Positions 1 through 5,726 of a stretch of 8,872 nucleotides of DNA are shown here, in pieces. How positions within the stretch are numbered: the stretch's first letter is position 1; the number at the start of each line of letters is the position of its first letter. Made by a program: the position numbers and the translations under genes. Location of the stretch: positions 1 through 8,872 of the forward strand of contig JARKOC010000286.1 in NCBI GenBank assembly GCA_029975915.1. Reading direction: 5' to 3'. Source of the stretch: Bryobacteraceae bacterium. GTDB lineage: Bacteria > Acidobacteriota > Terriglobia > Bryobacterales > Bryobacteraceae. The notes under the pieces were generated by a model. That model was not told where the DNA came from. It worked only from the letters and a program-made list of their open reading frames with translations, and made no database searches.

Positions 1-19
1 GCGCCAGCGGCGCCGGAAG

Positions 20-502
20 GTGATCATCAAGCAGCTCGGCCGCGGAGTGTCCGAAACGACCGTCGCCAACGCGGAAGACGGCGAGGCCGCGCTACTGGCC
101 AAAATCCGCGAGGGCGAAGAGCCGGCGGTGGATGCTTTCGAAGCCAGCCGGATCATCGACCAGTTGAGCCAGGCCGAGGTTGATGACGTGGTCCAGGCCG
201 GCGATGCATTCCGCGTGACTACCCGGGTGCTCGGCGGCGCCACGGCGCACGTACTGAGAATGCCCTCGGCGAAGGACGTCTTCGAATACCGGCGCAGCTT
301 CGCCCGGATCCTCGACCTCCCCTTCAACCGCCAGGAACTCACCATCAACCTGGCCGCCGCTGGCGCTTTATATAAAAGGTTGTCGCATGGCGCGGAAGGC
401 TATGCCGGCGAAGTGCCCATCATCCACCAGGCGGTCGCGGTGAAGGCGGCGATCGACGCGCTCGAGGCGGGCTTCCAGGAAGACCGGGACCCAAACTTCT
501 GA
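20..502 (+). CDS. Tail assembly chaperone, lambda gpG-like (upstream frame)
   Basis: Probable tail assembly chaperone that would bind the tape measure protein in the cytoplasm before the tail tube polymerises. The call rests mainly on context. The frame lies just upstream of a tape measure gene, its length (160 aa) is close to lambda gpG (about 140 aa), and it ends in a -1 frameshift site leading into a second frame, the hallmark of G / G-T loci. The sequence itself is soluble and mixed helical, with no signal peptide or membrane segment. A C-terminal block (about residues 104-150) has RQEL, a GALYKRL segment and GYAGEVPIIHQ. The first visible start is GTG at 20, but the frame is open to base 2 and reads RQRRRK before it. 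The GGAAGG at 15-20 is too close to serve that GTG, so the true start may lie left of the window. Codons 368-382 are an AT-rich run unlike the rest. Confidence 0.62.
   Translation: MIIKQLGRGVSETTVANAEDGEAALLAKIREGEEPAVDAFEASRIIDQLSQAEVDDVVQAGDAFRVTTRVLGGATAHVLRMPSAKDVFEYRRSFARILDLPFNRQELTINLAAAGALYKRLSHGAEGYAGEVPIIHQAVAVKAAIDALEAGFQEDRDPNF
490..496 (+). promoter_or_regulatory. Programmed -1 ribosomal frameshift slippery heptamer (C CCA AAC)
   Basis: The bases CCCAAAC fit the X XXY YYZ rule, and the phase is exact. The upstream frame reads CCA (491-493), AAC (494-496), TTC, then TGA at 500-502. Slipping back one base lets both tRNAs re-pair on CCC and AAA, and reading resumes at 496 in the frame that stays open to 828. 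Two further facts support function: the site lies just before the stop, and a hairpin follows at 505-530. Many tailed phages make a GT fusion by this mechanism before the tape measure gene (lambda uses GGGAAAG). CCCAAAC is not the most efficient heptamer known in E. coli, so frameshift frequency cannot be judged here. Confidence 0.78.
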
Positions 503-828
503 CCGGGGAGTGGCCGGAACAGCCCTCCCTCCGGTACCTGGTCCATTGGGCCCTCCGGCGCGATGAACTGTGCGATCCGGGGTTGTGCCCGGATGCGCCG
601 GACGGCGGCAGGTGCGACCACTGCGCGCTCGACCGTCTGGATGCAGCCCAGTCCTCCGAGACCGGCCTGCTCATCCGCCGCGCCATCGACCTCCGGACAG
701 CCCTGAAGCTGGGCGTGCGCATCGGACTCGTCGACATTCGGGCCGATGAGTTCCTCGCCATGCTCGTCCTCGAAGAAGAACGTGACCGTCTTGACCGCGA
801 ACAGTTGAACAACCGTGGCCGACAATAA
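490..828 (+). CDS. T-like extension of the tail chaperone, made as a GT fusion by -1 frameshift
   Basis: This frame is the downstream half of a G-T fusion. With a slip at 490-496 the product would be about 269 aa: 159 residues from the upstream frame plus 110 from 496 to 825, with stop TAA at 826-828. Lambda gpGT is about 279 aa. The extension has no convincing start of its own; the first candidate is a TTG at 583 without a ribosome site. It ends in a helical segment (AIDLRTALKLG, then DEFLAMLVLEEERDR) typical of small proteins encoded just upstream of tape measure genes. It also has four cysteines spaced C-x4-C-x8-C-x2-C (codons at 571, 586, 613, 622), which looks like a zinc-binding knuckle. 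Its end overlaps the tape measure start by 14 nt. If no frameshifting occurs, it would be a small separate gene from 583. Confidence 0.66.
   Translation, partial: PKLLTGEWPEQPSLRYLVHWALRRDELCDPGLCPDAPDGGRCDHCALDRLDAAQSSETGLLIRRAIDLRTALKLGVRIGLVDIRADEFLAMLVLEEERDRLDREQLNNRGRQ
505..530 (+). promoter_or_regulatory. Predicted frameshift-stimulating hairpin
   Basis: A stem-loop can be drawn by hand 8 nt after the slippery site: G505-G510 pairs with C525-T530 (five Watson-Crick pairs and one G-U), T511 is bulged, G512-C514 pairs with G522-C524, and 515-521 is a 7-nt loop. An alternative fold pairs CCGG at 503-506 with CCGG at 531-534, giving a 6-nt spacer. Both spacers fall in the range usual for -1 frameshift stimulators. 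No energy was computed, and any GC-rich stretch can form some hairpin. Confidence 0.5.
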
Positions 829-3800
829 GCTCGAACTCGTTGTTGAAGTCGATGTCAACAAGGCCAATGCGTCCATCAAGACGGTCAACTCGGGCCTGTC
901 GAGCATCGAGCAGACCGCCGCAAAGGCCGCACATGGCGCCTCGTCCAGCATCGACGGCATGACCGCCGCCATGGTGAAGGGTGCCACCGCAGGTAGTCTC
1001 CTCGCCGATGCCATCAAAAGCGCTGTTGCCTGGGCCAAGGAGTTCACGGTGGGCTCCGTCATGATGGCTGCCGAGAATGCCAAGGCAGAAGCTTCCCTGA
1101 AAGCGCTGGCAACCGCGCACGGGGTGGGTGCGGCGGCGGCCACGAAGCAAGTGGCGGCGATTGAAGAGATCGGCTTCGAGTTTACCGAGGCGGCACATGC
1201 CGTGCAGCGCCTCATCGTCGCCGACATGGACCTGGCCAAGGCAGAGGGTCTGGCGAAGCTCGCGAAGAACGCAGCCGCCGTCCAGAACGTGTCCGCCGGC
1301 GAAGCGATGGATGCGATTGTCCTCTCCATCGAGTCCGGCGCTTCGCGCGGGCTCCGCACGCTGGGACTGTTCGTCGACTTCCAGAAGGAAGTCCTGATCC
1401 AGGAGCTCAAGCTGGGCCGCGCGCTGACCGATGCCGAGGAGAAACAGGTTCGGTACAACACGGTGATGCGAGAGGGGGCGAAGATCCAGGGCGCCCATGC
1501 CGCCGCCTCTCAGACGGTGGAGGGGCAACTCGGAGCACTGCGCCGCGAGTTCAACAACCTGCGGGAGGACATCGGAGCCAAGTTTCAGGATGACCTCCGT
1601 ACGCTGATCGGAAACCTGCGGGGCCTGGTCGGCTGGTTGAAAGAGAACACCGACCTCCTCACCAAGTTTGGCGAGACGGCGCTGTGGGTCGCCGGAGTGC
1701 TCGCCACGTATGGCCTCGCCGCCAAGATCATGGATCTGGCCAAGGCGATCGCCGCTCTCAACCTGGCCAGCCTGAACCCGTATGCGCTGCTCGCCGGTGG
1801 CGTGGTTGCGGCGGGCGCCATCGTCTACTCGGAGTGGAAGAACACCCAGGAACAACTCAAGGCCCGCTACGACGAGATGGAGCGGCAGGCCCTCCGCGAT
1901 GACCTCTTCAAGGGCAAGGTCAAAGTAGACGACCTGCGCAAGAAGGGCATGACGGATGACCAGATCCGGGAGTTGATCTCCGGCAAGAGGCTATTGCCCG
2001 GGGAGACCTTCGAGTTCGGAGGCCCGAAGATCACCGTCAAGGCCTCGAACGAGCCGGACCTTGAAGCCCTGAAACGGGCGCAGGAGATTCGGAAACGGCA
2101 GGCTCAGGCGGAGCGGGATTCCCTGGAAGCAGCGATGGCGGCCGAGGCTCATGGCGTCACCGGGCCCGCCAGGATCCTGCTCGAAATGCAGAAGGAGATG
2201 ACGAAGTACACCTCCTTCGTCGATGACCGGGGTGCCACCCATCAAATGCGTCTCACTGCAAAGACGCGCGAGTACCTCGAGCGGGAGCTGCGCGCCAAGG
2301 TGCGCCAGATGCAGAAGGAGGAGATGGCCGAGTACCTCAAGGAACAGCAGGAGGCCTATCAGCAGCGCCTTGCCTGGGAGTCGGACCTCTATCAGAAGCG
2401 CCTCGCCAACAACGAGGAGATCGCGCGGCGGAACCTCGATCATCTCGCCGACGTGTACCGGTTCGAAGAGCAGCGAGCGGGCTACGGGCGCGATGCCCAG
2501 TTGCGGGCTGTCGAAGCGCTGGGCGCGCAGACGCTCCGGCAGAAGCTCTGGGTCGAGCAACGCAAGATGGAGATCGAGGTCGCCTACCTCCAACGCGTGA
2601 ATGACATCAAGCTGCGGCTGTTCGACCTCGAGACCACGCGGATGCTGATAGAGGAAGAAGCCAACCTGAAGCGGCTTGGCTACAGGGCCGACGAGATCCG
2701 CGCGCGGATCGCCGAAGTCACCCAGCAGAGGCAAGACCTGCGAGGTCAGCAGCAGGAGGCCACCGACGCCGCGATCCAGTCAGCACGGGAGAACGCAGCC
2801 ATCCGGCAAGGCCAACTCATCCGTGATGAGAACCGGCGGATCTTCGATTCCTTCAAGCGCCAGGCCGAGGGCGTCTTCGATGCTCTGCTCACGAAGTCGC
2901 AGTCGATCTGGTCCGCGATCGGCAACTCGCTCAAGACTGCTCTGCTGACGGCCATCAAGGACGTCGTGTCTTCGCGCGTGGCGGCGATGTTGATGCAGCT
3001 ATTCACCGGGCAGAAGGTGACGTTCCAGCAGGGTGGGATGGGCGGCGGCGGAATGCTCGGCAAGCTGGGCGGGATTCTCGGCGTGGGAGCCGTGCCCGTG
3101 TTCGCCGGCGGCGGAGCGGGCGGGACACCCCCGTTTGTGCCGTCCGGTGGCGGTGCCCCATCGATCATTCCCTCGGTGTTCGGAGCACCGGCAGCAGCGA
3201 CACCTCCTTTCATTCCCTCGGCCAGCGGCGCGGCGGGAACAAGCGGCATTTTCTCCAAGGCGGGATGGGCCGGGTTCCTGCCAGGTTTGAAATCGTTCTT
3301 CGGGATCGGCGGTAGCGTGCAGTTAGCGCCCGGCGTCGCCACCACCTGGGAAGCAGCCACTCTGGGCCAGAAGCTCTCCTCCATCGGCAAGTCGAATGCC
3401 GCCCTGATGGCGGGCGCGATGCTGGCCTTCGACGGCCTGCGCCGCGGCGGGTTCACCGGAATGGCCGAAACCACGGCTGGCGGCGCGATGATCGGCTTCA
3501 AGTTCGGCGGACCGCTCGGAGCGGCGATCGGCGCGGCGGCGGGGCTGGTTGCCGGCATCGTGCGTCTCTTCGTGAAGGGTGCCGAGGAGAAGGCGAAGGC
3601 CAAGATCAAGGCGCTGTATGGCGTCGATATCTCCGACAAAGGCGTTCTGAAACAGATCGTCGATACCGCGAAGTCGGCTTTTGGTGGCAACCTCGACTTG
3701 GCCATCCGCTCGCCACAGATCCGCGACCTGATCCAGTTGTATGCAATGACCACTGGCCAGAAGCCCACTGGTATGCCGGGCACCGTGACGCCACTGTCGT

Positions 3801-4102
3801 TGGTGGAGACCGGCGGCTCGCTGTTCCAGTCACCGTCCTACAGCAATGGCAGCCCGCTGCCGGGACTGAGCGGCCTACCTTCGCTCGACAAGATCGGCGG
3901 CGGGACGCCGTCGACCGCCGGGCCCACGGTCATCAACATCACCGTACCCGGAGCGAAGGAGTTCTTCGAGAAAGAGACCGTGCGCGTGGTGGTGGAGAAC
4001 CCTCGCGCGGTCCAAACTGCCGCCATGACGGCCACGAAGGCCAACGCCGGCAGGCGTGAGATGACGGGGCTGCAACTCAGTCCGGGATTGATCGTGTCAT
4101 GA
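815..4102 (+). CDS. Phage tail tape measure protein
   Basis: Tape measure protein (lambda gpH role): it sets tail length, fills the tube lumen and is released on infection. It is 1095 aa, starting at GTG 815 inside the end of the T-like frame; the sequence beginning MADNKLELVVEVD is a typical tape measure opening. Order of regions: an N-terminal Ala-rich helical part (about 1-285) including a TVEGQLGALRREF segment like those of TMP families; two hydrophobic segments (about 288-310 and 321-340); a long charged coiled coil (about 345-680) rich in Gln, Arg and Glu; a Gly/Pro-rich linker (about 738-815) with near-repeats TPPFVPS (771-777) and TPPFIPS (796-802); another hydrophobic glycine-rich segment (about 899-920); and a C-terminal tail. 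By the usual rule of thumb of about 0.15 nm per residue, the tail would be roughly 160 nm, assuming no processing. No peptidase motif was recognised. No Shine-Dalgarno is seen at the start, so coupling to the upstream frame is likely. Confidence 0.9.
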   Translation: MADNKLELVVEVDVNKANASIKTVNSGLSSIEQTAAKAAHGASSSIDGMTAAMVKGATAGSLLADAIKSAVAWAKEFTVGSVMMAAENAKAEASLKALATAHGVGAAAATKQVAAIEEIGFEFTEAAHAVQRLIVADMDLAKAEGLAKLAKNAAAVQNVSAGEAMDAIVLSIESGASRGLRTLGLFVDFQKEVLIQELKLGRALTDAEEKQVRYNTVMREGAKIQGAHAAASQTVEGQLGALRREFNNLREDIGAKFQDDLRTLIGNLRGLVGWLKENTDLLTKFGETALWVAGVLATYGLAAKIMDLAKAIAALNLASLNPYALLAGGVVAAGAIVYSEWKNTQEQLKARYDEMERQALRDDLFKGKVKVDDLRKKGMTDDQIRELISGKRLLPGETFEFGGPKITVKASNEPDLEALKRAQEIRKRQAQAERDSLEAAMAAEAHGVTGPARILLEMQKEMTKYTSFVDDRGATHQMRLTAKTREYLERELRAKVRQMQKEEMAEYLKEQQEAYQQRLAWESDLYQKRLANNEEIARRNLDHLADVYRFEEQRAGYGRDAQLRAVEALGAQTLRQKLWVEQRKMEIEVAYLQRVNDIKLRLFDLETTRMLIEEEANLKRLGYRADEIRARIAEVTQQRQDLRGQQQEATDAAIQSARENAAIRQGQLIRDENRRIFDSFKRQAEGVFDALLTKSQSIWSAIGNSLKTALLTAIKDVVSSRVAAMLMQLFTGQKVTFQQGGMGGGGMLGKLGGILGVGAVPVFAGGGAGGTPPFVPSGGGAPSIIPSVFGAPAAATPPFIPSASGAAGTSGIFSKAGWAGFLPGLKSFFGIGGSVQLAPGVATTWEAATLGQKLSSIGKSNAALMAGAMLAFDGLRRGGFTGMAETTAGGAMIGFKFGGPLGAAIGAAAGLVAGIVRLFVKGAEEKAKAKIKALYGVDISDKGVLKQIVDTAKSAFGGNLDLAIRSPQIRDLIQLYAMTTGQKPTGMPGTVTPLSLVETGGSLFQSPSYSNGSPLPGLSGLPSLDKIGGGTPSTAGPTVINITVPGAKEFFEKETVRVVVENPRAVQTAAMTATKANAGRREMTGLQLSPGLIVS

Positions 4103-4539
4103 CCCGCCAGGAACTGCTCGACAAACTCGCGCGCGCGATTGCCCAGATGGAGGGGTTCTTCTCGGCCCAGCCGACTCTCGCACAGCGCAACGCCAATCCG
4201 GGCAACCTCCGCGCCTGGCGGGACGCGAAGGGTCGGCCCTACCCGACAAGCGGCGGTTACGTGGACTTCGTCGCCTGGGCTTCGGAGCGTTTCCCTGGAG
4301 CCTCGCGCGAGGAGATGAGCCGCCGCGCGCTGGACGAGGGCTGGCGCATCCTGCGGGTGCTCGCCGGTCAGTACATCGACGGGCGCTACACCGGCGGCAA
4401 GCCTCCAACTGTGGAAGAGATGTTTCGCACCTACGCGCCGGCGTCCGACGGGAACGACCCGGCAGGATACGCACGATTTGTCGCCACGAAGCTCGGCACG
4501 CGACCAGACCAGCGGTTGGTCGACTTGGTTACCGCCTGA
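4099..4539 (+). CDS. Putative tail-associated muralytic (lysozyme/transglycosylase-like) protein
   Basis: Small protein of 146 aa, probably a virion-associated peptidoglycan hydrolase that helps the tail cross the wall. Visible pattern: an N-terminal helix ending in Glu18-Gly-Phe (Glu18 is the candidate catalytic acid), then AQRNANPGNLR (28-38), a YVDF segment near 54, a helix with GW and LRVLAGQYI, then TVEEMFRTYAP, SDGND and a final helix with YARFVATKLG. This NPGNLR to YAP-x-DGN layout recurs in phage structural proteins described as lysozyme or transglycosylase-like; the assignment here is from memory of the pattern, without a search. There is no signal peptide or holin beside it, so a structural role is more likely than lysis. 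The start ATG overlaps the tape measure stop (ATGA, 4 nt) and the stop shares one base with the next gene's ATG. It may stand in for the NlpC/P60 wall peptidase found in lambda (gpK) and gene transfer agent tip modules. Confidence 0.55.
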   Translation: MTRQELLDKLARAIAQMEGFFSAQPTLAQRNANPGNLRAWRDAKGRPYPTSGGYVDFVAWASERFPGASREEMSRRALDEGWRILRVLAGQYIDGRYTGGKPPTVEEMFRTYAPASDGNDPAGYARFVATKLGTRPDQRLVDLVTA

Positions 4540-4940
4540 TGCCGGGGTCTGTCCAGAATGCCGTGCCACTGACGGTGATGCCCGCGAGCCTCTCGCGTTC
4601 GTTCGCGCACGCGCGGGCGTATCCAATCGTCGAGAGCGAGTATCGGACCGGCGAATCGCAACGGTCGGTCCAGGCGACGAACAGCCGCAAGCGTTGGAGG
4701 CTCGCGAAACGGCTCACGCCGGCCCAACTCGCGTCGCTGCGGGACTTCTACGACGCTCGAAAGGGTCCGACCGAGCCTTTCTACTTCTACGACCCGTATG
4801 AGACGAGCCCAAAGTTCTCATCCGACCCAACCGGCCAGGCGGTCGCGGGCCGCTACACCGTGCGCTTCGCCGGCGAGTGGGACCAGTCGGTCGACCTCGG
4901 CCGCGCAGACCTGAACATCGAACTGAACGAGGTAGTTTGA
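4539..4940 (+). CDS. Minor tail protein, lambda gpM / DUF2460-like (tail tip)
   Basis: Protein of 133 aa resembling the small beta-rich tail-tip proteins of the lambda gpM / DUF2460 (distal tail) type. Pattern seen: an early beta region with EYRTGESQRS (about 34-43); RWRLAKR (52-58); a helix LASLRDFYDARKG; the aromatic strand FYFYDPY (81-87); then YTVRFAGEW and a final strand near the C-terminus. Lambda gpM shows the same order: a GYSQR-type strand, a helix bringing a residue run towards a Phe-rich strand, and a terminal strand. The protein would sit where the tube meets the tip. The ATG overlaps the previous stop (TGATG). The N-terminal domain of the protein starting at 5727 has the same pattern, so the two look like divergent paralogues. 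The family name is an inference from pattern; a phage tail-tip role is more certain. Confidence 0.62.
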   Translation: MPGSVQNAVPLTVMPASLSRSFAHARAYPIVESEYRTGESQRSVQATNSRKRWRLAKRLTPAQLASLRDFYDARKGPTEPFYFYDPYETSPKFSSDPTGQAVAGRYTVRFAGEWDQSVDLGRADLNIELNEVV

Positions 4941-5056
4941 ATTGCCTCCGGGCAACCGCCCATCTGGCTCGGGAGTCAACTCACATGGCCGATCATTACC
5001 GAGCTTGATGCGACGGTTCTGGTTCAAAAGCTTGAAGACGTGTAATCATGTGAACC
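4941..5056 (+). other. Gap between the M-like gene and the phosphatase, no clear gene
   Basis: 116 nt without a supported gene, in a module whose genes otherwise overlap. The frame of the M-like gene stays open after its TGA for 34 more codons (4941-5042, stop TAA 5043-5045) and reads like plausible protein, with PPIWLG, LTWPII and LVQKLEDV. It has no good start codon, so it may be a remnant or chance. A TGTAAT at 5041-5046 resembles a -10 box, but no fitting -35 was found. No terminator hairpin is evident. Confidence 0.4.
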
Positions 5057-5623
5057 ATGGCCGCTGCCATGTTCGAGGAACGTGTTGCGTCGACGTGCGA
5101 GTCAATCCGAGAGGGCATGCGGAAGCTTGCCCGCCGCCTGGAGAATGGCGATGAGTCTGAGCTGATCTACTGGGTTAAGCAGAACGAACTCGGCTGCACC
5201 GTCCGCCCACTTCGCCGACATCCAAGCTACGCGCAGGGGAGATTGACGCTGCCCGTCGAGGCACGACCACTTATCGACGAGTGGATAATGCTTGTCAAGG
5301 TCGAGAACATCAGAGGCATCCTGTCTTTGATGCACGACGCAGATCTCGCGTGTTACCGCCTGTTGGGCTTCAGAAATGGAAGCCTTCTGGACTATCTTTC
5401 TGATGCGGGTTTTCAAGTTGCAGCTTGTCCGTATGAGGATCCGCACTACAAGAAATCTTCGCCTCAAGAGAAGCGTGCCACGCTCCTGAAGGTCAGGGAA
5501 CAAGCACTCCTGGTGTTCAGGACGCTCGCCAAGCCCGCGCTAATCATGTGTAGTTCGGGAATAGACCGATCTGCCCCAGTCGCAGCCTTCATCGTTGAGA
5601 CTGAGTCTGTCGCACGAGACTAA
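5057..5623 (+). CDS. Cysteine-based protein phosphatase (tyrosine/dual-specificity type), likely cargo gene
   Basis: Protein of 188 aa with the cysteine phosphatase P-loop: Cys165-SSGID-Arg171-Ser172 matches C-x5-R-S. In this family Cys is the nucleophile forming a phospho-cysteine intermediate and Arg binds phosphate. Asp128 in YEDPHY lies 37 residues before the Cys, about where the general acid loop sits in PTP and dual-specificity enzymes. The middle (MHDADLACY, GSLLDYLSDAGF) matches the usual order of these folds, and the helix after the P-loop (APVAAFI) is also typical. Odd point: the residue before Cys is Met, where His is almost always found. There is no signal peptide or membrane segment, so it should be cytoplasmic. 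The substrate is unknown. The gene is set off by gaps of 116 and 103 nt and is AT-richer: a hand count of 5341-5460 gives 58 G+C in 120. It therefore looks like a recent insertion. The start is ATG 5057 (a stop precedes it at 5051-5053); ATG 5069 is possible. No Shine-Dalgarno is visible. Confidence 0.77.
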   Translation: MAAAMFEERVASTCESIREGMRKLARRLENGDESELIYWVKQNELGCTVRPLRRHPSYAQGRLTLPVEARPLIDEWIMLVKVENIRGILSLMHDADLACYRLLGFRNGSLLDYLSDAGFQVAACPYEDPHYKKSSPQEKRATLLKVREQALLVFRTLAKPALIMCSSGIDRSAPVAAFIVETESVARD

Positions 5624-5726
5624 CCCTTCAAAGAACCCTGACAAAGAAAGCACGTCGTTACGGGACGGCGCTGCGGCGTTGTTGTGACCCTGTCGTCTCG
5701 AATCCTATCCCGACGTTCGTTACCCA
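5624..5726 (+). other. Gap between the phosphatase and the tail-tip fusion gene
   Basis: 103 nt with no supported gene, RNA or clear terminator. The left part (AT-rich, with CAAAGAA and GACAAAGAAAG) matches the base composition of the phosphatase; the right part returns to GC-rich. The frame of the next gene is closed by TGA at 5685-5687, so that gene cannot begin upstream of 5688. No Shine-Dalgarno precedes ATG 5727. Confidence 0.5.

Noticed and set aside
583..828. A separate 81-aa gene starting at TTG 583
   Set aside because: The frame is open well upstream to the slippery site, the TTG has no ribosome site, and the start would lie between the second and first Cys of the knuckle, cutting the motif. 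A frameshift extension explains it better.
400..4626. Several long minus-strand frames (for example 400-1461, 671-1855, 1991-2734, 2746-3783, 3838-4626)
   Set aside because: All are antisense to the chaperone, tape measure, muralytic and M-like genes. They have biased, motif-free translations, and a whole set of opposing genes inside a tail operon is not credible.
5005..5046. A promoter for the phosphatase (TTGATG at 5005, TGTAAT at 5041)
   Set aside because: The spacing between the boxes is 30 bp, far from the usual 17, and no better pair was found.
4942..5154. A 70-aa frame starting at TTG just after the M-like stop
   Set aside because: It runs into the phosphatase gene in another frame and its translation has no recognisable pattern.
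5598..5608. AGACTGAGTCT palindrome at the end of the phosphatase gene as a terminator
   Set aside because: Only one base separates the arms, so it cannot form a hairpin, and no T-run follows.
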